From assembly GCF_021596945.1 (NCBI RefSeq), contig NZ_CP063779.1, positions 4,748,001 to 4,812,000 on the forward strand: a stretch of DNA of 64,000 nt, written 5' to 3'. The stretch comes from Mongoliitalea daihaiensis. Lineage in GTDB: Bacteria > Bacteroidota > Bacteroidia > Cytophagales > Cyclobacteriaceae. The notes under the pieces are model-generated. The model worked only from the letters and a program-made list of their open reading frames with translations, ran no database searches and had not been told where the DNA came from. Shown here in pieces: positions 26,780-35,311 of this stretch (within the stretch, counting starts at the first letter, position 1; the number at the start of each line of letters is the position of its first letter). Position numbers and translations under genes: made by a program.

Positions 26780-27797
26780 GAGCAAAATTAGATTGCTTGG
26801 GATCTACGCCACGATAGAAAAAAGTCCCACTGTTTGCCCAAAACTGTCTTCCTTCTACCCTCCAAACTATTTTTTCTGAAAGTGGGAAATCTACATTTAC
26901 AGAATAGCCAGATAGTTTGAAAGGGTCTTCTAATATCACTGCCCTTGAATCAGAATAATATTCTGAACGAATGGCCGCTGTATACTTCTCAAAGATGGAT
27001 GTTTTGAAGGAGGCAGTTACTCCCCACCAATGTGCATTGGGAGCCATTGCCAATTGTTGGAATCCATAATCAAAGCCAACCGTATAACCCCATGTTGATA
27101 GTTCGTGCTGAATATAGAAATTATTGAAAAAACGCATTTCACGGAGAAATGAAACACTTTCATTCCCCAAATAATTCGCATAGTTAATGATCATTCCTTT
27201 GACAGGCGAGTGATTAATCCCAAGGCCAAGACCTATCCCTTGTTGATTTTCTATTCGCTGTACATTCTGCCACCCATTGCTTGCCCAAAAAGTAAAAGAC
27301 GTATGCTCTTTCCATTGATATGTCAAACGAGCACCTGTCAAAAAGTAAGGTGAGTTTTCCGCCATCAAACTCCTACTCAAATGCCAGCCCACTGTACCTA
27401 TCCAACTTTCAAAACCTATATGAGATGGCATAATCCCCACATCAATCCAAAGCCCTTCTGAGATTTGTACTCCAATAGATGCCTCATTGACTAATTGGGC
27501 CCAAGCTGGCTCTTCTGCTAAATTCTGCTGAGCATAGGTTCCTGCCATCAAAGCGAATGAACTCCTGAACTTTTCTTGGGTGTAAGAAGCTTTTATCAAG
27601 GCTAAATTGACGCTAAACTCATTATGCCTATTGAAATTATATAAGAACTCAGGTCGTTGATGATTAGTAGGCTTATTAAAGTCATAGCTGTAGTATGTCT
27701 CTAGATATCCGGACAATTCCCAACCGGAAAAATCTTTGACCTGAGCCAATAATGGCCCATTTAAAAGTAGGCAACATATTATCAACCGAAATTTCAT
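26751..27797 (-). CDS. Outer-membrane beta-barrel protein (porin-like)
   Basis: After a short signal peptide (MKFRLIICCLLLNGPLLA), the 348-residue protein consists of alternating amphipathic strands rich in aromatic residues and ends with LAFQF, the terminal phenylalanine typical of barrels assembled by the BAM complex. It resembles the BBP2-type outer-membrane beta-barrel family of Bacteroidota (GYLETYYSYDFNKP near the start). What passes through it is not known. It overlaps the convergent membrane protein gene by 29 bp. Confidence 0.85.
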   Translation of the reverse strand: MKFRLIICCLLLNGPLLAQVKDFSGWELSGYLETYYSYDFNKPTNHQRPEFLYNFNRHNEFSVNLALIKASYTQEKFRSSFALMAGTYAQQNLAEEPAWAQLVNEASIGVQISEGLWIDVGIMPSHIGFESWIGTVGWHLSRSLMAENSPYFLTGARLTYQWKEHTSFTFWASNGWQNVQRIENQQGIGLGLGINHSPVKGMIINYANYLGNESVSFLREMRFFNNFYIQHELSTWGYTVGFDYGFQQLAMAPNAHWWGVTASFKTSIFEKYTAAIRSEYYSDSRAVILEDPFKLSGYSVNVDFPLSEKIVWRVEGRQFWANSGTFFYRGVDPKQSNFALTSSLAFQF

Positions 27798-27816
27798 GTA
27801 GCTAATGTGAAGGGGG

Positions 27817-27849
27817 AAAAATAAAGCCAGCTTTCGCTGGCTTTATTTT
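27817..27849 (-). terminator. Terminator after ppa
   Basis: AATAAAGCCAGC pairs with its complement around a TTTC loop, flanked by A and T tracts. It overlaps the ppa stop codon and precedes the barrel gene, so it probably separates the two transcripts. Confidence 0.8.
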
Positions 27850-28387
27850 ATTTTCTTGTTCTAAAATGCTTATCGTATAGCTCTACGCTTTCTTGAATAA
27901 TTTTAAAGGCCTCTTCTTTTCCTAAGAAGTCTTCCACTTTTACTTCCTTATTTTCAAGTTTCTTGTAATCTTCAAAAAACCTATGGACTTCCTTCATTAA
28001 GTGAGGAGGCAATTCATCAATATCATTGATATAGTTTACAGACTGATCACCAGCAGCTACAGCGATGATTTTATCATCTGCTTCACCACCATCGACCATT
28101 CTCATAACACCGATAACTTTAGCTTTTACCAAAGTCATGGATGGAATATCAATTTGAGAGATAATTAAGATATCCAATGGATCATGATCTTCACAATATG
28201 TTTGTGGAATAAAACCATAGTTAGCAGGATAATGGACAGCCGAAAAAAGAACCCTATCCAAGAGTAACATGCCTGTCTTTTTATCCAATTCGTACTTTCC
28301 CTTGCTTCCCTTGGGGATTTCAATAACTCCTGTCACATACTCTGGAGCTTCTTTTCCTAATTGCACATCGTGCCATGGATTGATCAT
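27848..28387 (-). CDS. ppa: Inorganic pyrophosphatase (family I)
   Basis: The enzyme hydrolyses pyrophosphate to drive biosynthetic reactions in the cytosol. The 179 residues show the metal-binding signature DHDPLDIL, an upstream [12 protein letters not shown] strand, and the [16 protein letters not shown] segment. All metal-binding aspartates expected are present. It stands as a single gene. Confidence 0.96.
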   Translation of the reverse strand: MINPWHDVQLGKEAPEYVTGVIEIPKGSKGKYELDKKTGMLLLDRVLFSAVHYPANYGFIPQTYCEDHDPLDILIISQIDIPSMTLVKAKVIGVMRMVDGGEADDKIIAVAAGDQSVNYINDIDELPPHLMKEVHRFFEDYKKLENKEVKVEDFLGKEEAFKIIQESVELYDKHFRTRK

Positions 28388-28494
28388 AGTTAAAAACTTT
28401 TGATTAAAACAATATTTGATTTCAAAATTACAGTCAAAAAGTCTTTAAAAAAATGAATTCTATCTTTAATTTATCAACAGCGATCATTGAATCC

Positions 28495-29592
28495 TTAATC
28501 TTTGGTCTGCTCCATACTCGGAAGTCTTACAATAACCTTAGTCCCCACTTGCGCTTCAGAGACAAGCTTGATCTCTCCTCCCATCTGTGTCACAGACTCC
28601 TTGACCATATAAAGCCCTAATCCAGAACCCGCATTTTTTTTGGAAGCCCGTTGAAATAAATTAAAAATCCCCGGCTGTAAGTCTCTCTCTATGCCGCTTC
28701 CGTTATCTTCAACCGAAATAATTGCGCATTCATCAATGACTTGAATTTCTATTTTTATCCATGGATTATCTTTCAACTCTTTGTGAAAGTTATAGGCATT
28801 GGAAAAAAGATTATTCAAAATAACACGAACCTTAGCGTCATCAGAGAAAAATTCTCTCTGTTGCTCAATAACACTCAAAATATTAAATCCGGTCAAATCC
28901 CACTTTTCACGATAAGCACTGACTTGTTGCTCTACTATTGTTTTAAAATCAATGTTTGTTATTTGATTTTCCATTTTTGTAGAGCGATAAAAATCAAGCA
29001 TTTTGTAAATAAAATCATCAAGCTTGGTGGTTGCTGAATCAATCATCTCAAAATATTCTAAGATAATAGGCTCATCAACCTCCATTTGCGCAAGTTTAGA
29101 TACTCCTGAAATGCTCATCAAAGGACCTCTCAATTCATGAGATAAAGAATATACAAACTGATTCATTTCTATTTGTATTTTTTCTAACCTCTCAGTTTTC
29201 TCCTTTAATTCTTGGCGGGTTCTATAAATTTCGGCTGCATTGACGATGGCATTTTTAATTTGATCCAAATTCCAAGGCTTATCTATAAACCTGTAAACCT
29301 CCCCTTTATTTATAGCATCAATGACCGAAACAATATCTGAATAGCCCGTCAATAAAATGCGAATGGGATCAGGATTAATTTTTGTTAGTTGCTCAAAAAA
29401 TTCTACTCCGGTAAGTCCTGGCATCCGCTGATCTGCTACCACAACTTGGAATTCCTGCGAAGTCACAAGTTCTAGACCCTCAGCTGCATCTAGCGCTGTA
29501 GTGATATCAAAGAACTTCCTTAAACTTGCTCGAAAAGAGGTTAAATTATTAGCCTCATCATCTATATATAAAACTCTAATTGTTTCCGTCAT
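28495..29592 (-). CDS. Response regulator-histidine kinase hybrid
   Basis: The 365 residues combine an N-terminal receiver (DDE at 11-13, phospho-acceptor Asp54 in VADQRMPG, Lys in DKPW), a coiled-coil link, a HisKA helix with His152 in SLSHELRGP, and a HATPase domain (NLFSNAYNFH, DNGSGIE, GSGLGLYMV). It has no membrane segment. It is the last gene of the 34.7-28.5 kb operon and overlaps the 7TM kinase by 17 bp. The receiver closely resembles that of the divergent single-domain regulator at 34844 (both DQRMP, GVEF, DPIRILLTGY), which suggests a phosphorelay within the cluster. Confidence 0.92.
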   Translation of the reverse strand: MTETIRVLYIDDEANNLTSFRASLRKFFDITTALDAAEGLELVTSQEFQVVVADQRMPGLTGVEFFEQLTKINPDPIRILLTGYSDIVSVIDAINKGEVYRFIDKPWNLDQIKNAIVNAAEIYRTRQELKEKTERLEKIQIEMNQFVYSLSHELRGPLMSISGVSKLAQMEVDEPIILEYFEMIDSATTKLDDFIYKMLDFYRSTKMENQITNIDFKTIVEQQVSAYREKWDLTGFNILSVIEQQREFFSDDAKVRVILNNLFSNAYNFHKELKDNPWIKIEIQVIDECAIISVEDNGSGIERDLQPGIFNLFQRASKKNAGSGLGLYMVKESVTQMGGEIKLVSEAQVGTKVIVRLPSMEQTKD

Positions 29593-31711
29593 GTGCTAGG
29601 GTATTTTGAAGGATTGGAAGCCTTATTTTGAATATTGTCCCCTGGGTAAGGACAGAATTTACTTCCAAAAACCCCTTATGATTCTCGATAATGGTGTAAA
29701 CAATTGATAAACCTAAACCCGTACCTTTTCCTACTCCTTTGGTAGTAAAAAAAGGTTCGAAAATACGCTGTTTGATTGATTCTGGAATACCAGGACCATT
29801 ATCTTCTATTTCAATTTCTACAAAGTTATTTAGATTTTTGGTTCTGATGGTAATTTTTGGAGACTCTTTTTGTTGTTCATTCTCCAACAACGCCTGAATA
29901 GCATTGGTCAGAATATTCATAAATACCTGATTGATCTTACCTGCAAGGCATTCCACCAAAGGTATGGTATCATAGGATTTTATAACGCTGATTTTACCAT
30001 TCATACTACTGCTGAGCAAAATCAATGTACTGTCTAGCCCATCATGCAAATTGACTTTTTTAACATCTTGCTCATCTACCCGAGAAAATAGCTTTAATCC
30101 TTTTACAATTTCAACCGTACGTTTGGCACCATCTTCCATCCCATGCAACAACTGATCAATTTCTTCTACTAAATAATCAAGTTCCAATTCTTCCTCTAGG
30201 GATTTCAACTCTTTCAATGTAGCTTGATTAAACTCATGTAGACCCTTTTCTTTATAGGCCCTCAAGATTTCTAAAATATCGCCTATATCCCTTTTAAGAG
30301 GAGAGACATTGGAACTCACAAAGTTGATTGGATTATTAATTTCATGGGCAATGCCTGCCGTCAACTGACCTAATGAAGCCATTTTCTCCTGCTCTACCAA
30401 CTGGGTTTGTGTACTCTGAAGGTTATGCAAAGTATCTTCCAGCTCAATGGTACGCTGCTTTACCTTTTCCTCCAAAAATTCATTCTGTCTTGTGATAAGC
30501 GTCTCATTTCTTTTCATAAAGGCAAGTTTTTCTTGCTGTTCAGACTCTTTCTCTTTTTTAAGAATATTGATTTTATCTGCTAAGGCAAATGAAATCAAGA
30601 CAACCTCCAAGCCCGAACCAAATGGCATGATGTAGGCAGAAAACTTTGTAAATGGAATAATTCCCATTTCTGAGAAGACAAAAATAAATATACCAACCAT
30701 GAATACTGACCAAGCTATCAGATACAAGCGTGCAGGACCATAGCCTTTTTTCAAGATTCTAAAAGCAACTAAAAACACATACATAACCACTATTGACTGT
30801 GTCACCAGTAACACTTGATAACTTAAGGTAATGGATATGAAAAATGCATTAGCCAAAATAAACGCATATACAAAATAGATAAAGTAAAACCCTTTATTCA
30901 ACGTAGGAACAAAATGTCGAGCATTCAAGAACACTTTTAAAAACCAGATCCCTACAATGCTGACAAGGGATGAGAAAATCACAATGGATCGTTGATTCAT
31001 CCAAACCCAATTAGGCCATAGCAGTTCCTGTGTATATCCCAAAATCGACGATTGGGCAAACCAAACAGCTAAAAGATGCAGGACATAAACCAAATAAGTG
31101 ATATCCCTGACCGAAGAATAGAGGAAGACATTGTAAAAAAATAGACCGACAATAACCCCCGTAAATATCCCGAATAAAACATTTTCAAAGTTCAACCGCT
31201 GATAGACCCCTAAAGTACTTGCGATGAAGGCTGATACTATCTTTTTGTCACTGCTCTGTACGCGTAGATAAATATATGCAACTGCTTCATCTGCAGGAGG
31301 CCGCAAAGAAAAAATCAGTTTATTGGATGGCAAAATCCTTGTAGAAAAATCAATAATTCTACCAGTCAATTGATTATCCACTACTTGATCATTCACTACT
31401 AGAAAATAATCTACCACATCCAACGAACTATTATTCAAAACCAAAAATTTATTTTCTGTGGTACTCCGCAAGTTTTCTACTTTAAATCGGAGCCAAACCG
31501 CAGCATTGCTAATTCCAAAGTTGGGATTTTCGGATTCAATTCGTTCAAATCCTTCCACTCGAATGACATCTTCAATGGTCAGACTTCTTTCTTTATCTAT
31601 TAGATACTCATATTTTTTTACATTTTGCAAAGTCTCTCCAGCTTCCCATTGAAAGACCGGAGTCCCGAACATGCTCATCAGGATAAAAATAAAACCTATT
31701 ATCATTTCCAA
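29576..31711 (-). CDS. 7TM-DISM sensor histidine kinase
   Basis: The 711 residues begin with a signal-like helix and an extracellular 7TMR-DISMED2 domain (about 25-165), a beta-sandwich thought to bind carbohydrates or other small ligands. Seven membrane helices follow (about 177-382), then a coiled coil (385-440), a HisKA helix with His456 in GIAHEINNP, and a HATPase domain ([25 protein letters not shown]). It is a full receptor with an outside sensor. It overlaps the acyltransferase-like gene by 10 bp upstream and the receiver-kinase by 17 bp downstream. Confidence 0.93.
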   Translation of the reverse strand: MEMIIGFIFILMSMFGTPVFQWEAGETLQNVKKYEYLIDKERSLTIEDVIRVEGFERIESENPNFGISNAAVWLRFKVENLRSTTENKFLVLNNSSLDVVDYFLVVNDQVVDNQLTGRIIDFSTRILPSNKLIFSLRPPADEAVAYIYLRVQSSDKKIVSAFIASTLGVYQRLNFENVLFGIFTGVIVGLFFYNVFLYSSVRDITYLVYVLHLLAVWFAQSSILGYTQELLWPNWVWMNQRSIVIFSSLVSIVGIWFLKVFLNARHFVPTLNKGFYFIYFVYAFILANAFFISITLSYQVLLVTQSIVVMYVFLVAFRILKKGYGPARLYLIAWSVFMVGIFIFVFSEMGIIPFTKFSAYIMPFGSGLEVVLISFALADKINILKKEKESEQQEKLAFMKRNETLITRQNEFLEEKVKQRTIELEDTLHNLQSTQTQLVEQEKMASLGQLTAGIAHEINNPINFVSSNVSPLKRDIGDILEILRAYKEKGLHEFNQATLKELKSLEEELELDYLVEEIDQLLHGMEDGAKRTVEIVKGLKLFSRVDEQDVKKVNLHDGLDSTLILLSSSMNGKISVIKSYDTIPLVECLAGKINQVFMNILTNAIQALLENEQQKESPKITIRTKNLNNFVEIEIEDNGPGIPESIKQRIFEPFFTTKGVGKGTGLGLSIVYTIIENHKGFLEVNSVLTQGTIFKIRLPILQNTLAHDGNN

Positions 31712-32412
31712 TGCGGGTTAGCTATCCTTAAATCAAATTCAATTTCAACATCTCCTTTAGGTGTCTTTTCTAAAGTAATGCAATGTAAAGATTCCCTCAG
31801 CCTAAAAATAAAATCCCTTTCCGTTTTTTCAGCCTTGGACAGAAGGGATGGATCTTTTAAAACAATGGCAGTAGCTACCAGATCGAGTTTCGGATAAAAA
31901 AAAGCTCCTTGGTTGCCTATAGTGGTTTCTATTTCAAATCCTTTTTGAAGAGAAGGTGGCAGAGTGTATTCAGAAACTAAGGCAAGTAAAGAATGTAATC
32001 CTAATTGGGTAGCAATAGCAATCCCAGTACGAATAAGATACACTGCTCCAATTGAATAGCCCGAAATACTCTTAGAATTCCAAAGACCGGCTACTTCAGC
32101 CGTTCCGGTAAATGCATATGATCTCACCAAATCAAACACCTGCTCATCCACCTGTGATATTGCTGTTTCCATAGGCAAAGGATAATCATGATGAGCAATA
32201 TGCAAGCGTAGACCTGAAACAATTTCTCCAGTTTCTTGCAATTCAACAACCACTACATACACATATGGGTTGTACATCCAGTCGTCTTTAGCAGATGTCA
32301 CTTTTGTTACACCGTATTGTCGTAAAACATGGAGGTGGCCCTCAGCAAATTCAATGCATGCCGCAGGTTCATCAATCGCTCGAAAAGCCCTAAACCTAAA
32401 CATGCTTAGCAA
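31702..32412 (-). CDS. GNAT-fold acyltransferase-like protein related to N-acyl amino acid / autoinducer synthases
   Basis: The 236-residue soluble protein has features of the GNAT superfamily branch that includes FeeM-type N-acyl amino acid synthases and acyl-homoserine lactone synthases: an N-terminal helix, a strand pair with YVYVVVVELQETGEIVSGLRLHI, the acidic segment PMETAISQV, and TAEVAGLWN, which sits where synthases carry their conserved Glu-x-x-Arg/Gly-Leu element. The assignment is by pattern, not by close likeness, so the acyl donor and acceptor are unknown. It overlaps the E1-nitroreductase fusion by 17 bp and the 7TM kinase by 10 bp, so it is almost certainly part of the same system. 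Confidence 0.55.
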   Translation of the reverse strand: MLSMFRFRAFRAIDEPAACIEFAEGHLHVLRQYGVTKVTSAKDDWMYNPYVYVVVVELQETGEIVSGLRLHIAHHDYPLPMETAISQVDEQVFDLVRSYAFTGTAEVAGLWNSKSISGYSIGAVYLIRTGIAIATQLGLHSLLALVSEYTLPPSLQKGFEIETTIGNQGAFFYPKLDLVATAIVLKDPSLLSKAEKTERDFIFRLRESLHCITLEKTPKGDVEIEFDLRIANPHWK

Positions 32413-34669
32413 TTCTAAGGGTTTCTTTGACAGGTCTTCGGTAAGATTTCACTACATCACCATTCGTGATATTTAATCTAAACATAAATAATGCCTCTCC
32501 GTCTTTCAATTCCAATAGCTCTTTGAAACTTTTATAACTGGATTCAATCAGACTGCCCTCAAATTCAGAAAAATCTGACTGTCCACCTTTGAAATATCTA
32601 TGGAACATAAATAAAGAAGCAGTAACTGGTTGAAAACTGACCCCCAGCTTGTTTGCAATTACCCACAGTCGCTGAATAATTGCACCACCAGACAAATAGG
32701 TCTTGGGGTTGAAATCTTTTGCAGTCAATACCATAATAGTTGAGGCTGACTTAAAAGTATCATCGGAAATTTTAGTAAAACCTTGTCCTAATTTGAATTT
32801 TCTTATCACGTCCATAGCCTGCTTATTACTGATTATTTTCAACAAAGCCCTTTCAGCTGCGCCGAAATCAAAAGTAGCTATATCTATCCCATCTTTGGTC
32901 GCGAGAGCCTCCTCGGGTGTCCATCGAATCTCTTCAACAAAATCTTTATATCCTTGCTTATTAAGCATGCGAACCCAATCCATACAGCCATTAATTTCTG
33001 CAAGTGCATCAATACTTGTTGAATGATCAAATACTTTTAATTGAAATTCTGTACCAGACACTACCGCTTTTATTTGATCAAGTTGTAACTCTGTAAGTGG
33101 TACTCTTGAGTGGTTGAGACGATCCGTAATTCTTTGAGGTACAAAAGAGTATAAAGAATCTTTCGACAATTGGATACTAGGATCCCCTTTCGATATGAAA
33201 TAGATAGAAGCAATTTCTTTCGCTCCAAACTCTTCTACATGTTCACAAATTTCAATCTTTATGCCATGATGGGCAGACCAAATCCGAATATTTTCAAGAG
33301 CTGCTCCAAAAGCCATCAAAGAACCGGTTCCTTTGAAGTCAAGCAAGGATTCACTTCTCACCTGGTCATGCAATAAATGAAGCACACCGCGTTCGTCAAA
33401 AAACCAAGACCATGGCTGAATATTCCCTCCTGAAGGTGCCAGATTAGCAAATTCAACCATTTCTTCCAACTCCTGATTTGATAAGCGATAGGAGGAGCTG
33501 AGATGATTAGTAAGTTTAATGGTACTTTCGACTTGCTGATTGATGCTTTTTTTAGTTTGATGCTTTGCGTCAGAGGTATCTCCAAGGCCAAGTAGCTCAT
33601 CAAAATCTACATAATATCTACCGGAAGCTAATGGTTGTCCCAACAGCAACTTTCTACTAGCATGTGCTCCCAAAGCTCCTCCCAGAAAAACGGAAGTTGC
33701 CAACTGTGGCCATGAAGTAATACTCTGATTTACTTCGAGTAAAGATGCCTTCATCCGGGTAGAAAGCGTTTCCAAACCTGTAATCTTAAGTACTACTGGG
33801 ATTTTTTCTTTCATCGGAAGATTTTTCAAACTCCTAGAATCTAATCCTTCCACCATTCCATGAAAGATTTCCCGAGTAGGATCGCAATCAAAGCGCTCAA
33901 CATCCAACATACCTCGATCGGATGTATCCATTAATACTGGAATACGATAATTGCGGGCACTTTCTCTCATCATCAACTTCATATCCAAACTATCGCATTC
34001 ATCAATCAAAAGATCCAAGGCTCCTCCTTTAAGTAAAAAATCATCCATATTTTTTTCCGTAAGTCCCTCTTCGTAAACAGTAACTTTAAGGTATGGGTCG
34101 ATTTCTGCAATTTCTCTTTTAACTATACAGGTTTTCTTTTCACCTAAATAATGTACCCCTGAACGAAGCCTATTCAAGTTACTCAACTCCAAACTATCAA
34201 AATCAGCGATCCTCAACTCTCCAAAACTACGTTCCAAAGCTAATGCAATAGCAACACTCTGACCTACGGACAGCCCAACTACACCAATTTTCTTTTGAGA
34301 GAGCTCAGCTTGCTCTTCTGCTGTAATTTTATATTTGTTACGAACGGTCCTAACTTCAGCAAAATCCTCTTCGGGTAATATGTGAACCAATATATTTCTC
34401 CAAGGATAATAAACCCAACTACCGTAAAAATCCCCACCCCTTTCAGTCAAGAACTCCCTCGCTAATTCATCCATTTCCAAGGGTTTAATTTGTTTGGTGG
34501 GATTTTTAAGCTTTATTAAGTCTTTGATTTGGGATAAAATAGGATCATGAATCCGTACCAATGAATTGTTTTTTAACAGTGAAAAATATGTTAAATCATC
34601 TTTTTCCTGTAATTTTAGAACTATATGGCACGTATTTTCTATTTTAGTTGAATATTCCTTTACTAGCAT
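32396..34669 (-). CDS. ThiF/E1-like and nitroreductase fusion protein (Rv1355c-like)
   Basis: The 757-residue protein joins two enzymes. The N-terminal half is an E1/MoeB/ThiF-like adenylation domain: glycine-rich loop GVVGLSVGQ (about 129-137), acidic ADFD (155-158) and SNLNR (163-167). I see no CxxC zinc pairs and no obvious E1 catalytic cysteine there. The C-terminal half, from about 395, is nitroreductase-like with the FMN-site motif APSGGNIQPW (411-420). Mycobacterial Rv1355c has the same arrangement; its role is unknown to me. The frame is open to an ATG at 34738, but a 28-bp palindrome lies between the two, so the start at 34669 is preferred. It is the first gene of the operon. Confidence 0.8.
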   Translation of the reverse strand: MLVKEYSTKIENTCHIVLKLQEKDDLTYFSLLKNNSLVRIHDPILSQIKDLIKLKNPTKQIKPLEMDELAREFLTERGGDFYGSWVYYPWRNILVHILPEEDFAEVRTVRNKYKITAEEQAELSQKKIGVVGLSVGQSVAIALALERSFGELRIADFDSLELSNLNRLRSGVHYLGEKKTCIVKREIAEIDPYLKVTVYEEGLTEKNMDDFLLKGGALDLLIDECDSLDMKLMMRESARNYRIPVLMDTSDRGMLDVERFDCDPTREIFHGMVEGLDSRSLKNLPMKEKIPVVLKITGLETLSTRMKASLLEVNQSITSWPQLATSVFLGGALGAHASRKLLLGQPLASGRYYVDFDELLGLGDTSDAKHQTKKSINQQVESTIKLTNHLSSSYRLSNQELEEMVEFANLAPSGGNIQPWSWFFDERGVLHLLHDQVRSESLLDFKGTGSLMAFGAALENIRIWSAHHGIKIEICEHVEEFGAKEIASIYFISKGDPSIQLSKDSLYSFVPQRITDRLNHSRVPLTELQLDQIKAVVSGTEFQLKVFDHSTSIDALAEINGCMDWVRMLNKQGYKDFVEEIRWTPEEALATKDGIDIATFDFGAAERALLKIISNKQAMDVIRKFKLGQGFTKISDDTFKSASTIMVLTAKDFNPKTYLSGGAIIQRLWVIANKLGVSFQPVTASLFMFHRYFKGGQSDFSEFEGSLIESSYKSFKELLELKDGEALFMFRLNITNGDVVKSYRRPVKETLRIAKHV

Positions 34670-34699
34670 GGTATAATTTTCGATGGGTGAGGCGAATAG

Positions 34700-34727
34700 T
34701 AAATTTACATGAAGTGATGTAAATTTA
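34700..34727. promoter_or_regulatory. Near-perfect palindrome before the E1-nitroreductase operon
   Basis: TAAATTTACAT (34700-34710) and ATGTAAATTTA (34717-34727) are perfect inverted arms around GAAGTG. They lie 30-60 bp before the ATG at 34669. Length and spacing suit a dimeric repressor or activator, and the site would put the operon under its own regulator. Confidence 0.65.
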
Positions 34728-34792
34728 TTTGTTAACAATTAAAATAATTTATCGGTTTTACTAAAATGAATTAAAATACAGTTTTAACTAGC

Positions 34793-34810
34793 TGATTTTG
34801 ATTAAAATCA
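34793..34810. promoter_or_regulatory. Inverted repeat TGATTTT-N4-AAAATCA
   Basis: A perfect 7-bp inverted repeat with a 4-bp spacer in the divergent promoter region, 34-51 bp before the single-domain receiver gene. A regulator site is likely, but AT-rich palindromes arise easily by chance. Confidence 0.4.
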
Positions 34811-34814
34811 CAAA

Positions 34815-34843
34815 AAAGATTTCGTTAACTGTTAAAAATCTTT
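34815..34843 (+). promoter_or_regulatory. Hairpin adjoining the start of the receiver gene
   Basis: AAAGATTT (34815-34822) pairs with AAATCTTT (34836-34843), the last base before the ATG at 34844, around a 13-base loop that contains GTTAAC. As RNA it could cover the ribosome-binding region of the receiver gene. Confidence 0.4.
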
Positions 34844-35311
34844 ATGACTGCTCCTGAAAAAATATCGATTCTTTATGTAGATGATGAGATGCACAATCTT
34901 CAGGCTTTCAAGGCTACATTTAGAAGGGATTTTAAAATCCATTTGGCTAACTCCGCTGATGAAGGAAGGTCTGTTTTGAAGAACGAATCCATAGATATCA
35001 TCATCACCGATCAACGCATGCCCAATGAAGTAGGGGTTGAATTTTTAGCTTCCGTCATCCCTTCACATCCCGACCCCATTAGGATTTTACTCACAGGATA
35101 TACAGATATCCAAGCTGTAATCGATGCTATCAACAAAGGACAAGTCTACCATTACCTAACCAAACCTTGGGATGAAGATTATATGAGAACTGTCATCAAA
35201 AATGCATTTGAGGTATATTCCCTTCGAAAAGAAAATAAAAAACTCACCGAAGATTTGCTTCGTGCCAATGAGCAGTTAGAATTTTTACTGCGCCAAAACC
35301 TATTATCTTAA
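34844..35311 (+). CDS. Single-domain response regulator
   Basis: The 155 residues are a receiver (DDE at 13-15, Asp56 in TDQRMPN, Lys in TKPWDE) plus a short C-terminal coiled coil (about 125-150); there is no DNA-binding or enzymatic output domain. It is transcribed away from the E1-nitroreductase operon, whose hybrid kinase carries a very similar receiver, so it may be a shuttle or sink in the same relay. It converges on alanine dehydrogenase with a 4-bp overlap. Confidence 0.9.
   Translation: MTAPEKISILYVDDEMHNLQAFKATFRRDFKIHLANSADEGRSVLKNESIDIIITDQRMPNEVGVEFLASVIPSHPDPIRILLTGYTDIQAVIDAINKGQVYHYLTKPWDEDYMRTVIKNAFEVYSLRKENKKLTEDLLRANEQLEFLLRQNLLS

Noticed and set aside
28741-29037. Plus-strand open frame in the receiver-kinase gene
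   Set aside because: It is a shadow with low-complexity sequence and no motif.
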